NCBI RefSeq assembly: GCF_900104785.1
Contig: NZ_LT629733.1
Coordinates: 94,501 to 158,500 of the forward strand
Source of the DNA: Formosa sp. Hel1_31_208
GTDB lineage: Bacteria; Bacteroidota; Bacteroidia; Flavobacteriales; Flavobacteriaceae
Reading direction: 5' to 3'
Length of the DNA: 64,000 nt
Numbering within the stretch: the first letter of the stretch is position 1; each line of letters opens with the position of its first letter. Below the pieces are notes generated by a model. It did no database searches and was not told where the DNA came from. It saw nothing but the letters and a program-made list of their open reading frames with translations. This document shows, one piece after another, positions 50,396-59,898 of this stretch. The position numbers and the translations under genes are program-made.

Positions 50396-51373
50396 TTATT
50401 TGTAAAGTACTTTTTTTACTGCTTTAATGACTTCATCTTTATTTGGCAACCACTGTTCTAATAAAACAGGTGAATAAGGTGCAGGTGTGTCTGCTGTATT
50501 AATTTTCACAATTGGAGCATCAAGAAAATCAAAAGCTTCAGATTGCACTAAATAGGTAATTTCTGTTGCGACGTTACCAAAAGGCCAAGCTTCTTCTAGA
50601 ACTACGAGTCGGTTTGTTTTTTTAACCGATGCTACAATTGTTTTCCTGTCCATAGGTCGCACCGTTCGCAAATCGATAATTTCACAAGAAATACCTTCCT
50701 TCTCTAACTCATCAGCAGCTTTATAAGCTTCTTTAATGATTTTTCCAAAGGATACAATAGTTACGTCTGTTCCTTCACGTTTGATTTCGGCTACACCTAA
50801 AGGAATCGTATATTCACCTTCTGGCACCTCACCTTTATCGCCATACATCTGCTCACTTTCCATGAAAATTACTGGATCGTCATCACGAATAGCCGATTTC
50901 AATAAACCTTTTGCATCGTAAGGGTTTGAAGGCACGACTACTTTCAGACCAGGAGTATTTGCAAACCAACTCTCAAAAGCTTGTGAGTGCGTAGCTGCTA
51001 ATTGACCAGCAGATGCTGTTGGTCCGCGAAATACAATCGGACATTTAAATTGTCCACCAGACATTTGTCTAATTTTTGCAGCATTATTTATAATTTGATC
51101 AATACCAACGAGAGAGAAGTTAAAGGTCATGTATTCAACGATAGGGCGATTTCCTGTCATTGTAGAGCCAATAGCAATACCTGCAAAACCTAGTTCAGCA
51201 ATTGGCGTATCAATAACACGCTTTGACCCGAACTCATCCAGCATCCCTTTTGAAGCTTTATAAGCTCCATTGTATTCTGCAACCTCCTCACCCATTAAGT
51301 AGATGCTATCATCTCTGCGCATCTCTTCACTCATGGCTTCACAAATCGCTTCTCTAAATTGAATTGTCTTCAT
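50396..51373 (-). CDS. pdhB: pyruvate dehydrogenase E1 component subunit beta
   Basis: This 325-residue protein has the E1-beta features: REAICEAMSEEMRRDDSIYLMGEEVAEYNGAYKASKG at the N-terminus, PIVFRGPTASAGQLAATHSQAFESWFANTPGLKVVVPSNPYDAKGLL in the middle and a C-terminal transketolase-type domain (CEIIDLRTVRPMDRKTIV). Its alpha partner is not in this window, as is common in flavobacteria where pdhB is a separate gene. It is divergent from etfB across 333 bp. Closely related branched-chain E1-beta is the alternative, but the pyruvate type fits best. Confidence 0.9.
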   Translation of the reverse strand: MKTIQFREAICEAMSEEMRRDDSIYLMGEEVAEYNGAYKASKGMLDEFGSKRVIDTPIAELGFAGIAIGSTMTGNRPIVEYMTFNFSLVGIDQIINNAAKIRQMSGGQFKCPIVFRGPTASAGQLAATHSQAFESWFANTPGLKVVVPSNPYDAKGLLKSAIRDDDPVIFMESEQMYGDKGEVPEGEYTIPLGVAEIKREGTDVTIVSFGKIIKEAYKAADELEKEGISCEIIDLRTVRPMDRKTIVASVKKTNRLVVLEEAWPFGNVATEITYLVQSEAFDFLDAPIVKINTADTPAPYSPVLLEQWLPNKDEVIKAVKKVLYK

Positions 51374-51706
51374 GTATTATTTTTTTACGAATAGCAAAAG
51401 TAATAATTATTGACCATAAAATAACAAGAAATTGAGCTTGAAAAACCGAATCAAAACCTAAAGAGGACGGAGACATTCTATATTTTGAATGGATTACACA
51501 TGAAAAGTAAGAAAACATTAGTCAATTCAAATGATAAATATTTGAATTATTAATGATAAAGTGGGCTAATTATAAGAAATCTTCAACTAAAATCACTTAA
51601 ACTCTAATTTTCATAAAATTTTATTATGCACGCATAGTAAAATTAGAATTTTTATAATTATCTTCGTGCTCTAGAAAAAACATTACTCAAAATAAATTAT
51701 TTCGAT
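51374..51706. other. 333-bp divergent region between pdhB and etfB, with palindrome
   Basis: No gene is seen. It contains an 8-bp inverted repeat (ATTCAAAT-7-ATTTGAAT, 51525-51547). It also has a 24-bp near-perfect palindrome TTTTATTATGC-AC-GCATAGTAAAA (51619-51642, one mismatch) placed just upstream of a TATCTTCG -7-like element (51659-51666). The second palindrome overlaps the -33 region of the presumed etfB promoter and is a candidate operator. Confidence 0.5.
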
Positions 51707-52453
51707 ATGAAAATATTAGTATGTATTAGTCATGTTCCTGATACGACTTCAAAGATTAATTTCACCGAAGGCGACACAAAATTTGACACTAATGGTGTTC
51801 AATTTGTGATCAACCCAAATGACGAATTTGGTTTAACTCGTGCCATGTGGTTTAAAGAAAAACAAGGTGCTAACGTTACGGTTGTTAATGTTGGTGGACC
51901 TGAAACTGAGCCTACCCTTCGGAAGGCATTGGCCATTGGCGCAGACGCTGCTATTAGAGTAAATACTGAAGCTAAAGACGGTTTTCAAGTGGCTAAAGAA
52001 TTGACCAATGTTGTAAATGAAGGAGGTTATGATCTCGTTATTGCTGGTCGTGAATCTATTGACTATAATGGTGGAATGGTGCCAGGAATGCTTGCTGCTT
52101 TAACTAATGCTAACTTCGTAACAAACTGCATCAGTCTAGAAATTGAAGGCACAAATGCAACTGCAATGCGTGAGATTGATGGTGGTAAAGAGACCGTATC
52201 TACTAGTTTACCCCTAGTAATAGGTGGACAAAAAGGATTGGTTGAAGAAAGTGATCTTCGCATACCGAACATGAGAGGAATCATGATGGCACGACAAAAA
52301 CCTCTCAATGTCATTGAACCTATTAATGCAAATGTAGAAACTACCGCCGTGAAATTTGAAAAGCCTGCTCCAAGAGGCGCAGTAACTTTAGTTGATGCTG
52401 ATAATATTGATAAATTGATCAACTTATTGCATAACGAAGCTAAAGCGATTTAA
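51707..52453 (+). CDS. etfB: electron transfer flavoprotein subunit beta
   Basis: This 248-residue small subunit of ETF accepts electrons from acyl-CoA dehydrogenases and binds AMP. The segments MKILVCISHVPDTTSKINF, VINPNDEFGLTRA, LVIAGRESIDYNGGMVPGMLAA and GLVEESDLRIPNMRGIMMARQKPL are characteristic. It is followed 22 bp later by etfA in the standard order. A palindrome in the upstream region (51619-51642) may control the pair. Confidence 0.95.
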   Translation: MKILVCISHVPDTTSKINFTEGDTKFDTNGVQFVINPNDEFGLTRAMWFKEKQGANVTVVNVGGPETEPTLRKALAIGADAAIRVNTEAKDGFQVAKELTNVVNEGGYDLVIAGRESIDYNGGMVPGMLAALTNANFVTNCISLEIEGTNATAMREIDGGKETVSTSLPLVIGGQKGLVEESDLRIPNMRGIMMARQKPLNVIEPINANVETTAVKFEKPAPRGAVTLVDADNIDKLINLLHNEAKAI

Positions 52454-52475
52454 TTAACCCTTTAAACGAAAACAC

Positions 52476-53438
52476 ATGTCAGTTTTAGTATATACAGAAT
52501 CAGAACAAGGAAAATTTAAAAAAACAGCATTTGAAGTCGCATCCTATGCCAAAGCTGTTGCTGATGCTATGGGAACTAGCGTTACTGCAATTACAATAAA
52601 TACAGATGACGCCAACGAATTAGGTAATTACGGCGTTGACAAAGTATTAAATGTCAACAATGGTGATTTAAAAACATTTAATGCGAACTCATACGCAAGT
52701 GCAATCGCACAAGCGGCAAAACAAGAAAATGCTAATGTCGTTGTCATTAGCTCTAGTGCAGACAGCAAATACTTAGCACCAATATTAGCGATAGGTTTAG
52801 ATGCCGGATATGCTTCAAATGTAGTCGAGGCACCTTTGAGTACTGCGCCATTCACTGTGAAGCGAACTGCTTTTACTAATAAAGCATTCAATATGACCAC
52901 TATTGATACTGATGTTAAAATTGTAGGTGTTTCTAAAAACGCTTTCGGTTTAGTAGAAACGAATGGAAGTGTTGCTTTAGAAGATTTTACACCAACAATC
53001 CCTTCAACAGGAGTAACTGTAGAATCCGTTGATAGAGCTACGGATAAAGTAACCATAGCCGATGCGGAAATTGTAGTGTCTGGAGGACGAGGACTTAAAG
53101 GACCAGAAAATTGGGGAATGATTGAAGAACTTGCCGATGTCCTTGGAGCAGCCACAGCATGTTCTAAACCAGTATCCGATTTAGGATGGAGACCTCACAG
53201 TGAACACGTAGGTCAGACAGGAAAGCCGGTTGCATCTAACTTATACATCGCAATAGGTATTTCGGGAGCAATACAACATTTAGCAGGAATCAACTCCTCT
53301 AAAATTAAAGTGGTCATCAATACCGATCCAGAAGCGCCTTTCTTTAAAGCAGCTGATTACGGAGTAGTTGGTGATGCCTTTGAAGTTGTACCAGCACTCA
53401 TTGAAAAATTAAAAGCATTTAAAGCTCAAAACGCATAA
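52476..53438 (+). CDS. etfA: electron transfer flavoprotein subunit alpha
   Basis: This 320-residue large ETF subunit carries FAD and passes electrons to the quinone pool through ETF-quinone oxidoreductase. The C-terminal FAD-binding region reads VSGGRGLKGPENWGMIEELADVLGAA, then VGQTGKPVASNLYIAIGISGAIQHLAG and NTDPEAPFFKAADYGVVGD, all typical. The N-terminal domain is the expected adenine-nucleotide fold. Together with etfB it supports beta-oxidation and, plausibly, downstream steps of the paa pathway in this window (inference). Confidence 0.95.
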   Translation: MSVLVYTESEQGKFKKTAFEVASYAKAVADAMGTSVTAITINTDDANELGNYGVDKVLNVNNGDLKTFNANSYASAIAQAAKQENANVVVISSSADSKYLAPILAIGLDAGYASNVVEAPLSTAPFTVKRTAFTNKAFNMTTIDTDVKIVGVSKNAFGLVETNGSVALEDFTPTIPSTGVTVESVDRATDKVTIADAEIVVSGGRGLKGPENWGMIEELADVLGAATACSKPVSDLGWRPHSEHVGQTGKPVASNLYIAIGISGAIQHLAGINSSKIKVVINTDPEAPFFKAADYGVVGDAFEVVPALIEKLKAFKAQNA

Positions 53439-53554
53439 TTTTTTATAAATTGTAGTTTGAAAAGGGCTGTTTTGATTTGGTTCTTTATGAATAAATCTGC
53501 ATGTTGCAGTTTGGTAAAGTCCTAATTAAAACAGTTCTTTGTGTTTTATAAATT

Positions 53555-54163
53555 ATGAGTCTAGTTAGATTAAATATCAAAGGAATATCATATAGCCAAA
53601 CCCAAAATGGCGCTTATGCTCTAATTCTTAATGAAGTGGATGGTGATCGCAAATTACCAATAGTTATTGGAGCTTTTGAAGCCCAATCGATTGCTATCGC
53701 TTTAGAAAAAGAAATTAGACCTCCTAGACCCCTCACGCACGACTTGTTTAAAAATTTTGCAGATCGATTTGATATTGTTGTCAAACAAGTGATTATACAC
53801 AAACTAGTTGACGGTGTATTTTACTCGAGTCTTATTTGTGAACGTGATAAAATTGAAGAAATTATTGACGCCAGAACAAGTGATGCCATTGCCCTAGCCT
53901 TGCGCTTTAAAGCGCCTATTTTTACGTATAAAAATATTTTAGACAAAGCCGGTATATACTTGAAAGTGAATCCTAAAAAAGAAAATGAAGATCAAGATTC
54001 AATTCTTGTTGATGACTTGGTCGTGGAAGAAATTGAAGCGAGCATCCAAGATAATTATATGGATAAATCTCTTGAAGAATTGAATACGCTCCTAGACGAA
54101 GCTGTCAAAAATGAAGACTATGAAAAAGCCGCTAAAATAAGAGACGAAATCTCCAAACGTTAA
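53555..54163 (+). CDS. bifunctional nuclease domain protein with UVR motif (DUF151)
   Basis: This 202-residue protein has a DUF151 (BFN) domain at about residues 1-140: YALILNEVDGDRKLPIVIGAFEAQSIAIALE, RPLTHDLFKN and ARTSDAIALALRFKAPIF. A C-terminal UvrB/UvrC motif follows (about 170-202, LEELNTLLDEAVKNEDYEKAAKIRDEI). The combination is common in Bacteroidota. The BFN family was named for bifunctional nuclease activity in a plant homologue. The bacterial role is unclear; coupling to DNA or RNA repair proteins is possible. It lies 10 bp before the nupC-like gene. Confidence 0.87.
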   Translation: MSLVRLNIKGISYSQTQNGAYALILNEVDGDRKLPIVIGAFEAQSIAIALEKEIRPPRPLTHDLFKNFADRFDIVVKQVIIHKLVDGVFYSSLICERDKIEEIIDARTSDAIALALRFKAPIFTYKNILDKAGIYLKVNPKKENEDQDSILVDDLVVEEIEASIQDNYMDKSLEELNTLLDEAVKNEDYEKAAKIRDEISKR

Positions 54164-54173
54164 TCCGATTCAT

Positions 54174-55889
54174 ATGAGACATTTTTTACTAGCTATTACA
54201 GCTATTTTTTTTGGAATTACGACAACACTCGGACAAGACTTAGAAAAAAAATGGCAGTTTGAAGCAATACAAAATGACACTGGCGAGTCTTTATTTGAAA
54301 TTTCCAACTCTGATGTCTTAAACCTAAATAGTGGTGAATTTGACTATACATTAATAGCCAAAGATAATTTAAAAGCATCTGGAGATTACCTCTATCAAAA
54401 TAACTTATTAGTGTTCTATTATTCTAAACCTAATGACACGATAAGACGCTATAAGATATCTGAACTTACCGATTCTACCCTCGTGTTTAAAGAGAATTCT
54501 ATATCATATAAATTTATAAGCCCTAAAACTGATGAATTAGTTATACCAATAACAGATGTAGATAGCAATGGGATCATTCCGAGTCAGGGTTTTTCGATGA
54601 ACAGCCTCTGGAGAGGCACACTGGGTATGGTGACCTTGATATTTGTTGCTTTTCTATTTAGTAGTAATCGCAGAGCTATCAATTGGAAAACAGTTGGAAT
54701 TGGACTAGCATTTCAATTAATAATAGCCATTGGTGTTTTAAAAGTAGGGTTTGTAAAAACAATTTTTGAATGGGTAGGGCAGCGATTTATTGATTTGCTG
54801 GATTTTACAAAAGCAGGAAGTAAATTTTTATTTGAAGGCTTGGTTATGGACATGGATACCTTTGGATTCATTTTTGCATTTCAGGTATTACCTACCATTC
54901 TGTTTTTCTCTGCTTTGACCTCGGTTTTATTTTATTTAGGCATTATTCAAAAAGTTGTAAAAGCTATGGCTTGGCTCCTTTCTAAAACATTACAGATTTC
55001 AGGTGCTGAAAGTTTAAGTGTTGCGGGAAACATCTTTTTAGGACAAACCGAAGCTCCTTTGCTTATAAAAGCATACTTAGAAAAGATGTCAAAATCTGAA
55101 ATTCTCCTAGTAATGATTGGTGGTATGGCCACAGTGGCTGGTGCTGTTCTTGCAGCATATATAGGTTTCTTGGGTGGTGATGATCCAGAATTGAGATTGG
55201 TATACGCTAAACACTTGTTAGCAGCTTCAGTAATGGCTGCTCCTGGCGCTATTGTGATTTCCAAGATTTTATATCCACAAACCGAAACAATAAATACCGA
55301 TGTTTCAGTTTCTCAAGAAAAAATAGGCTCTAATTTATTAGATGCCATTGCTAATGGAACAACAGAAGGTCTTAAACTTGCAGTCAACGTTGGGGCCATG
55401 TTATTAGTTTTTGTCGCATTTATTGCCATGATCAACGGACTATTAGGTTGGGTTGGAGATGTGACTACTTTAAATGATTGGGTAGTAGCAAATACGCCTT
55501 ATCAAGCACTATCTCTTGAGCTCATCTTAGGTTATGCTTTTGCACCACTCATGTGGCTTATTGGAGTGGCCACCGATGACATGGCCCTAATGGGGCAACT
55601 ACTTGGAATCAAATTAGCAGCGAGTGAGTTTATTGGTTATATTCAATTAGCTGACTTAAAAAATGCAGCGAATGCAACGCATCTACAATATGAAAAGTCA
55701 ATTATCATGGCGACATATATGCTCTGCGGTTTCGCCAATTTTGCCTCTATTGGCATACAGATAGGTGGGATTGGTTCTTTGGCACCAGGTCAGTGTACTT
55801 TGTTGTCAAAATTTGGAATGAAGGCTTTAATTGGCGGTACTTTAGCATCGTTAATATCAGCAACGATAGCAGGAATGATTATTGGTTAA
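54174..55889 (+). CDS. NupC-family nucleoside transporter with an extra N-terminal extracytoplasmic domain
   Basis: This 571-residue protein is much longer than the roughly 400-residue NupC. After a signal peptide (ending TLGQ, residue 21) comes an N-terminal beta-rich domain of about 120 residues (WQFEAIQNDTGESLF ... SYKFISPKTDELVIP), lipocalin-like in pattern. The CNT transporter core follows from about residue 145 (MNSLWRGTLGMVTLIFVAFLF), including the ESLSVAGNIFLGQTEAPLLI, MAAPGAIVISKILYPQT and GFANFASIGIQIGGIG segments that form the nucleoside- and Na+-binding site. It probably imports nucleosides, with the extra domain facing the periplasm. Confidence 0.88.
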   Translation: MRHFLLAITAIFFGITTTLGQDLEKKWQFEAIQNDTGESLFEISNSDVLNLNSGEFDYTLIAKDNLKASGDYLYQNNLLVFYYSKPNDTIRRYKISELTDSTLVFKENSISYKFISPKTDELVIPITDVDSNGIIPSQGFSMNSLWRGTLGMVTLIFVAFLFSSNRRAINWKTVGIGLAFQLIIAIGVLKVGFVKTIFEWVGQRFIDLLDFTKAGSKFLFEGLVMDMDTFGFIFAFQVLPTILFFSALTSVLFYLGIIQKVVKAMAWLLSKTLQISGAESLSVAGNIFLGQTEAPLLIKAYLEKMSKSEILLVMIGGMATVAGAVLAAYIGFLGGDDPELRLVYAKHLLAASVMAAPGAIVISKILYPQTETINTDVSVSQEKIGSNLLDAIANGTTEGLKLAVNVGAMLLVFVAFIAMINGLLGWVGDVTTLNDWVVANTPYQALSLELILGYAFAPLMWLIGVATDDMALMGQLLGIKLAASEFIGYIQLADLKNAANATHLQYEKSIIMATYMLCGFANFASIGIQIGGIGSLAPGQCTLLSKFGMKALIGGTLASLISATIAGMIIG

Positions 55890-55950
55890 TTCAAGATTTT
55901 AAGATTATCTACTAATTGCAATATAATAGTTAATAACTTTTGATATAATA

Positions 55951-55980
55951 AAGGGTTGAACTCATGGAGATTCAACCCTT
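55951..55980 (+). terminator. intrinsic terminator after the NupC-like gene
   Basis: AAGGGTTGAA and TTCAACCCTT form a perfect 10-bp stem with a 10-nt loop, followed by ATTTTTATTTTT. It lies 61 bp after the stop codon. Confidence 0.8.
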
Positions 55981-56050
55981 ATTTTTATTTTTATTTTCTG
56001 AAAAATTTAAGTTAAACTAAAAGAAACTTCTGCTACTGCGGAACAGGCAT

Positions 56051-56875
56051 ATGAAGCAATATCACGATTTAGTTAAGCACGTTTTAGAACACGGCAACCA
56101 AAAAGAAGACCGAACAGGAACAGGTACAAAAAGTGTTTTTGGATACCAGATGCGTTTTGATTTGAGTGCGGGTTTCCCCATGGTAACTACTAAAAAATTA
56201 CATTTAAAGTCAATCATTCACGAATTACTTTGGTTTTTAAATGGTGACACCAATATCAATTATTTAACTGAAAATGGTGTGCGTATCTGGAATGATTGGG
56301 CAGATGATAATGGCGATTTAGGTCCTGTATACGGTCATCAATGGCGTAATTGGAACAGTGATGATATCGATCAAATTAAAGACGTTGTGGATACATTAAA
56401 GAAAAATCCTGATAGCAGACGTATGTTAGTTTCGGCTTGGAATCCATCTGTTTTACCTGATACATCTAAATCATTTAGTGATAATGTGGCTAACGGAAAA
56501 GCTGCCCTACCACCTTGTCACGCTTTTTTTCAATTCTATGTGGCCAACGGAAAACTATCTTGCCAATTATACCAGCGTAGTGCAGACATCTTTTTAGGCG
56601 TCCCGTTTAACATTGCATCTTATGCATTATTCACGATGATGATGGCTCAAGTTTGTGGCTATGAAGCTGGTGAATTCATTCATACATTTGGCGATGCTCA
56701 TATTTATAGCAATCACTTGGAGCAATTAGAATTGCAATTATCAAGAGATCTAAGACCCTTACCAAAAATGGTTATAAATCCTGAAGTAAAAGATATTTTC
56801 GGTTTTAAATTTGAGGACTTCACATTAGAGAATTACAATCCGCATCCACATATTAAAGGTGTTGTAGCAGTTTAA
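56051..56875 (+). CDS. thyA: thymidylate synthase
   Basis: ThyA methylates dUMP to dTMP using methylene-tetrahydrofolate. The 274-residue protein shows the N-terminal [19 protein letters not shown], the catalytic cysteine in [12 protein letters not shown] and [22 protein letters not shown], then [16 protein letters not shown] and the [11 protein letters not shown] tail. Its length is close to the standard 264. It is followed 427 bp later by the folA fusion, so the two folate-cycle enzymes are neighbours. Confidence 0.96.
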   Translation: MKQYHDLVKHVLEHGNQKEDRTGTGTKSVFGYQMRFDLSAGFPMVTTKKLHLKSIIHELLWFLNGDTNINYLTENGVRIWNDWADDNGDLGPVYGHQWRNWNSDDIDQIKDVVDTLKKNPDSRRMLVSAWNPSVLPDTSKSFSDNVANGKAALPPCHAFFQFYVANGKLSCQLYQRSADIFLGVPFNIASYALFTMMMAQVCGYEAGEFIHTFGDAHIYSNHLEQLELQLSRDLRPLPKMVINPEVKDIFGFKFEDFTLENYNPHPHIKGVVAV

Positions 56876-57302
56876 AATGTTTTTACAAAAATCACACATA
56901 ACAGCATTTTTAGTTTTTAGTATTTCAGTTGCTGTTCAATAAACGTTCAAAAAAAAGCTTTCAGTGATGAAAGCTCTTTTTTTTATTGATTTTTAATTGC
57001 CATTATAATTATGAATTGATTTCCAATTTAAATGTATGAAAGTAACTATCGTACTGAAACGATTAGTTTCTTAGAAATACAAGGTTTGCTCTTTTGATGA
57101 TTTTAGACTGATTATAGATTCATATCTGAAATAAATCGCAACGAAAACTGTTAGGTTATCAACAACAAAAACGGTTTTGTTTACTGATTTCCATCAGTTT
57201 AAACACTTAAACATTTTCGTAGACTCCCATTTTCCGTAGAAAAAAATAATTACAACCTTTACGTTAAAAAGACTAACTTTACAATTCATAATTTTTTAAT
57301 TT
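56876..57302. other. 427-bp region between thyA and folA
   Basis: No gene is seen; frames are full of stop codons. It holds the thyA terminator (56956-56975, stem AGCTTTCA/TGAAAGCT), two short inverted repeats (AACAAAA-ACGG-TTTTGTT and ACTGAT-TTCC-ATCAGT near 57161-57198) and, just before folA, TAACTTTA as a weak -7-like element. Confidence 0.5.
56956..56984 (+). terminator. intrinsic terminator of thyA
   Basis: AGCTTTCA-GTGA-TGAAAGCT is a perfect 8-bp stem with a tetraloop followed by C and eight T, 80 bp beyond the thyA stop codon. Confidence 0.82.
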
Positions 57303-58235
57303 ATGTTCGGAAAAAAGAAACAAATTCCTGAAATAGATGCAGCCCAACTAGCACTTATTAAATACGCTGAAAAACGTATCAAACAGAAAAAACGCGTGTA
57401 CCTTCATTTCGTGGTTTTTTTAATTGGAGCCGTCTTTTTGATTCTTGCCAATACCGTCTTGGGTATCGGAAAAGACATTAAAATTGCCGGTCTTGATTGG
57501 TTTGTTATTGCCATAGTATTATGGTTATTTTTATTTGTCTATCATTTTGTTCGTGTTTTTATTACACACTCTTTCATGGGTAAAGACTGGGAAGATCAAC
57601 AACGTGAGGTTTTAGTAGCAAAGCAAAAAGAACGAATTGAAAAATTAAAGCTACAGTACCTAAAAGAAGAAACTGAAATTGCTAAATCTGAAGCTTACAA
57701 CCAAACCTTAGATAAACAGATAGTAACTCAAAAAAAAAAATCTGAGTTAACAATTATCGTTGCCGCTGGAGAGAACAACGCCATAGGCAAAGACAACGAC
57801 CTTATCTGGCATTTGAGTGATGACCTTAAACGTTTTAAATCCCTAACCAATGGTCATCACATTATCATGGGACGAAAGACCTTTGAAAGTTTCCCAAAAC
57901 CTTTACCCAATCGCACACATATTGTCATAACACGACAAGAGGATTACAAAGCCCCAGATGGCGTGATTATTGTAAACAATATGGGCGACGCTCTTGATGC
58001 TGCACGTCTAGACCAACAGCCTTTTATTATTGGTGGAGGAGAAATATATAAACAAGCGATGCCTCTAGCTGATCGACTTGAAATTACACGTGTGCATCAC
58101 AGCTTTGAAGATGCAGATACGTTTTTTCCAGTAATTGATTTATCAGTCTGGAAAGAAACACACAGCAAGTTTCATGAAAAAGATGACAATCATGAATTTT
58201 CGTTTACATTTTCAACCTATGAAAGGAACAACTAG
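57303..58235 (+). CDS. folA: 2TM-domain / dihydrofolate reductase fusion
   Basis: The 310-residue protein is dihydrofolate reductase in its C-terminal half (about 149-310: LTIIVAAGENNAIGKDNDLIWHLSDDLKRFKSLT, IMGRKTFESFPKPLPNRTHIVITR, IIGGGEIYKQAMPLADRLEITRV). Its N-terminal half is a 2TM domain with two membrane segments (about 34-54 and 65-84) and a charged helix (about 95-142). The two parts are joined across a run of eleven A (57730-57740, coding QKKK), flanked by the inverted repeat AACTCA/TGAGTT. No internal Met allows a separate DHFR start, so the reductase would be membrane-tethered, or made by slippage at the A-run. DHFR alone is usually about 160 residues. Confidence 0.88.
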   Translation: MFGKKKQIPEIDAAQLALIKYAEKRIKQKKRVYLHFVVFLIGAVFLILANTVLGIGKDIKIAGLDWFVIAIVLWLFLFVYHFVRVFITHSFMGKDWEDQQREVLVAKQKERIEKLKLQYLKEETEIAKSEAYNQTLDKQIVTQKKKSELTIIVAAGENNAIGKDNDLIWHLSDDLKRFKSLTNGHHIIMGRKTFESFPKPLPNRTHIVITRQEDYKAPDGVIIVNNMGDALDAARLDQQPFIIGGGEIYKQAMPLADRLEITRVHHSFEDADTFFPVIDLSVWKETHSKFHEKDDNHEFSFTFSTYERNN

Positions 58236-58262
58236 TACTTAATAAAACGCTTTAAAAAATTC

Positions 58263-59822
58263 ATGATCAAACAACTCCAACTCCGTATTACCCTTCAAGA
58301 AGAACGACAAGCGGATATTTTGATCAAGAAGGCTTCTCATTATCTCAATGTTAAAGTAGCCGATATTTCCGGTGTTAAAATACTTCGGAAATCGATTGAC
58401 GCTAGAAAAAAACTCATCATTTTAAATTATAAAGTCGACGTCTATATCAACGAAAAACTTCCTGAAGATTCTGCTTTTGTATTTGATTATAAAGACGTAT
58501 CCAAGGCAAAACCAATTCATATTATTGGTTTTGGTCCTGCAGGCATGTGGGCAGCGTTACGCTCTATTGAACTCGGCTATAAACCTATTGTTCTTGAACG
58601 TGGAAAAAACGTGCAAGACAGACGTCGGGATTTAAAAGCTATAAATCAAGATCATATTGTTAACGAAGATTCCAACTATTGCTTTGGAGAAGGTGGCGCC
58701 GGAACCTATAGTGACGGGAAATTATATACAAGAAGTTTGAAACGTGGCGACGTAAGAAAGGTATTCGAAAGCTTAGTATATCATGGTGCTACTGATCAAA
58801 TATTGATTGATGCACATCCTCATATTGGAACGAACAAACTCCCAAAAGTCGTTAAAAACATTAGAGAAACTATCTTAAAATTTGGAGGTGAAGTCCATTT
58901 TGAAACTCGGGTAACCGATTTCAATGTTAAAAATGGTCTTATAAAGACAATCGTGCTACAAAACGGAGATGATATGAATGTTGATAAAGTTATTTTAGCA
59001 ACAGGACATTCCGCTCGCGATATCTTTTATTTACTCAACGAAAAAAACATCCAACTAAAAGCTAAATCTTTTGCTATGGGTGTTCGCGCAGAACATCCAC
59101 AACAAATTATCGATAGTATTCAATACCACTGCAAAGGTGAACAACGCGATGAGTTATTGCCTGCCGCGGCTTACAGTTTAGTCCATCAAGTAAACGATCG
59201 AGGTGTCTATTCATTTTGTATGTGCCCTGGAGGTTTTATCGTTCCTGCAGCAACAGCCAATGGTGAAGTTGTTGTCAACGGAATGTCGCCTTCAAAACGG
59301 AATAATGAATTTGCGAATTCAGGTATTGTCGTTGAAATCAATGCCGACAGAGACTTATACAAATATGAACATCATGGTGCGCTCAAAGGACTAGAATATC
59401 AAAAAGATTTAGAACGACTGGCTTTTACAGCTGGTGGAAGAACACAAACAGCACCAGCTCAGCGCTTAACCGATTTTGTTGAAGGTAAGCTATCTTCAGA
59501 TTTAAATCCTACATCCTACCAGCCGGGACTTAAATCAGCCCCACTGCATTCGCTTTTACCAAAACTAATTGGAAGTTCACTTCGGAAAGGGTTTAAAGCT
59601 TTTGGAGAAAAAATGCATGGCTATTATACGGCTGAAGCTAATATTATTGGTGTAGAATCTAGAACCTCATCTCCTGTAAATATCCCTAGAAGTGAAAGTT
59701 TAGCACATCCTGAAATCTCTAATTTATTCCCCTGTGGTGAAGGTGGTGGTTATGCTGGTGGAATAGTTTCAGCTGCAATGGATGGCGAGCGTTGTGCAGA
59801 AGCCGCAACTAGACATGTATAG
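58263..59822 (+). CDS. FAD-dependent oxidoreductase
   Basis: The 519-residue flavoprotein has an N-terminal helical domain (about 1-85), a dinucleotide-binding loop GFGPAGMWAALRSIELGYKPIVLERG at about residues 91-116, CFGEGGAGTYSDGKLYTR and a C-terminal FAD-contacting segment (IPRSESLAHPEISNLFPCGEGGGYAGGIVSAAMDGERCAEA). It belongs to the broad group of uncharacterised FAD-dependent dehydrogenases. A quinone or redox role is possible, but no substrate is indicated. It follows folA by 27 bp and may be expressed with it. Confidence 0.85.
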   Translation: MIKQLQLRITLQEERQADILIKKASHYLNVKVADISGVKILRKSIDARKKLIILNYKVDVYINEKLPEDSAFVFDYKDVSKAKPIHIIGFGPAGMWAALRSIELGYKPIVLERGKNVQDRRRDLKAINQDHIVNEDSNYCFGEGGAGTYSDGKLYTRSLKRGDVRKVFESLVYHGATDQILIDAHPHIGTNKLPKVVKNIRETILKFGGEVHFETRVTDFNVKNGLIKTIVLQNGDDMNVDKVILATGHSARDIFYLLNEKNIQLKAKSFAMGVRAEHPQQIIDSIQYHCKGEQRDELLPAAAYSLVHQVNDRGVYSFCMCPGGFIVPAATANGEVVVNGMSPSKRNNEFANSGIVVEINADRDLYKYEHHGALKGLEYQKDLERLAFTAGGRTQTAPAQRLTDFVEGKLSSDLNPTSYQPGLKSAPLHSLLPKLIGSSLRKGFKAFGEKMHGYYTAEANIIGVESRTSSPVNIPRSESLAHPEISNLFPCGEGGGYAGGIVSAAMDGERCAEAATRHV

Positions 59823-59870
59823 AATTAATCTGAGTTATAGTAGTCCCTCTTAATTTTAAGATATTATTCC

Positions 59871-59878
59871 TATTTTTG
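59871..59878 (+). promoter_or_regulatory. -7 element for fabD-lspA
   Basis: TATTTTTG is an exact TAnnTTTG match 20 bp before the preferred fabD ATG at 59899. No convincing -33 site was found. Confidence 0.5.
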
Positions 59879-59898
59879 TCGCATAAAAATTGATTACA

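Noticed and set aside
59890..59898. TTG start codon 9 bp before the fabD ATG
   Set aside because: The ATG at 59899 gives the standard FabD N-terminus and the TTG lacks support.
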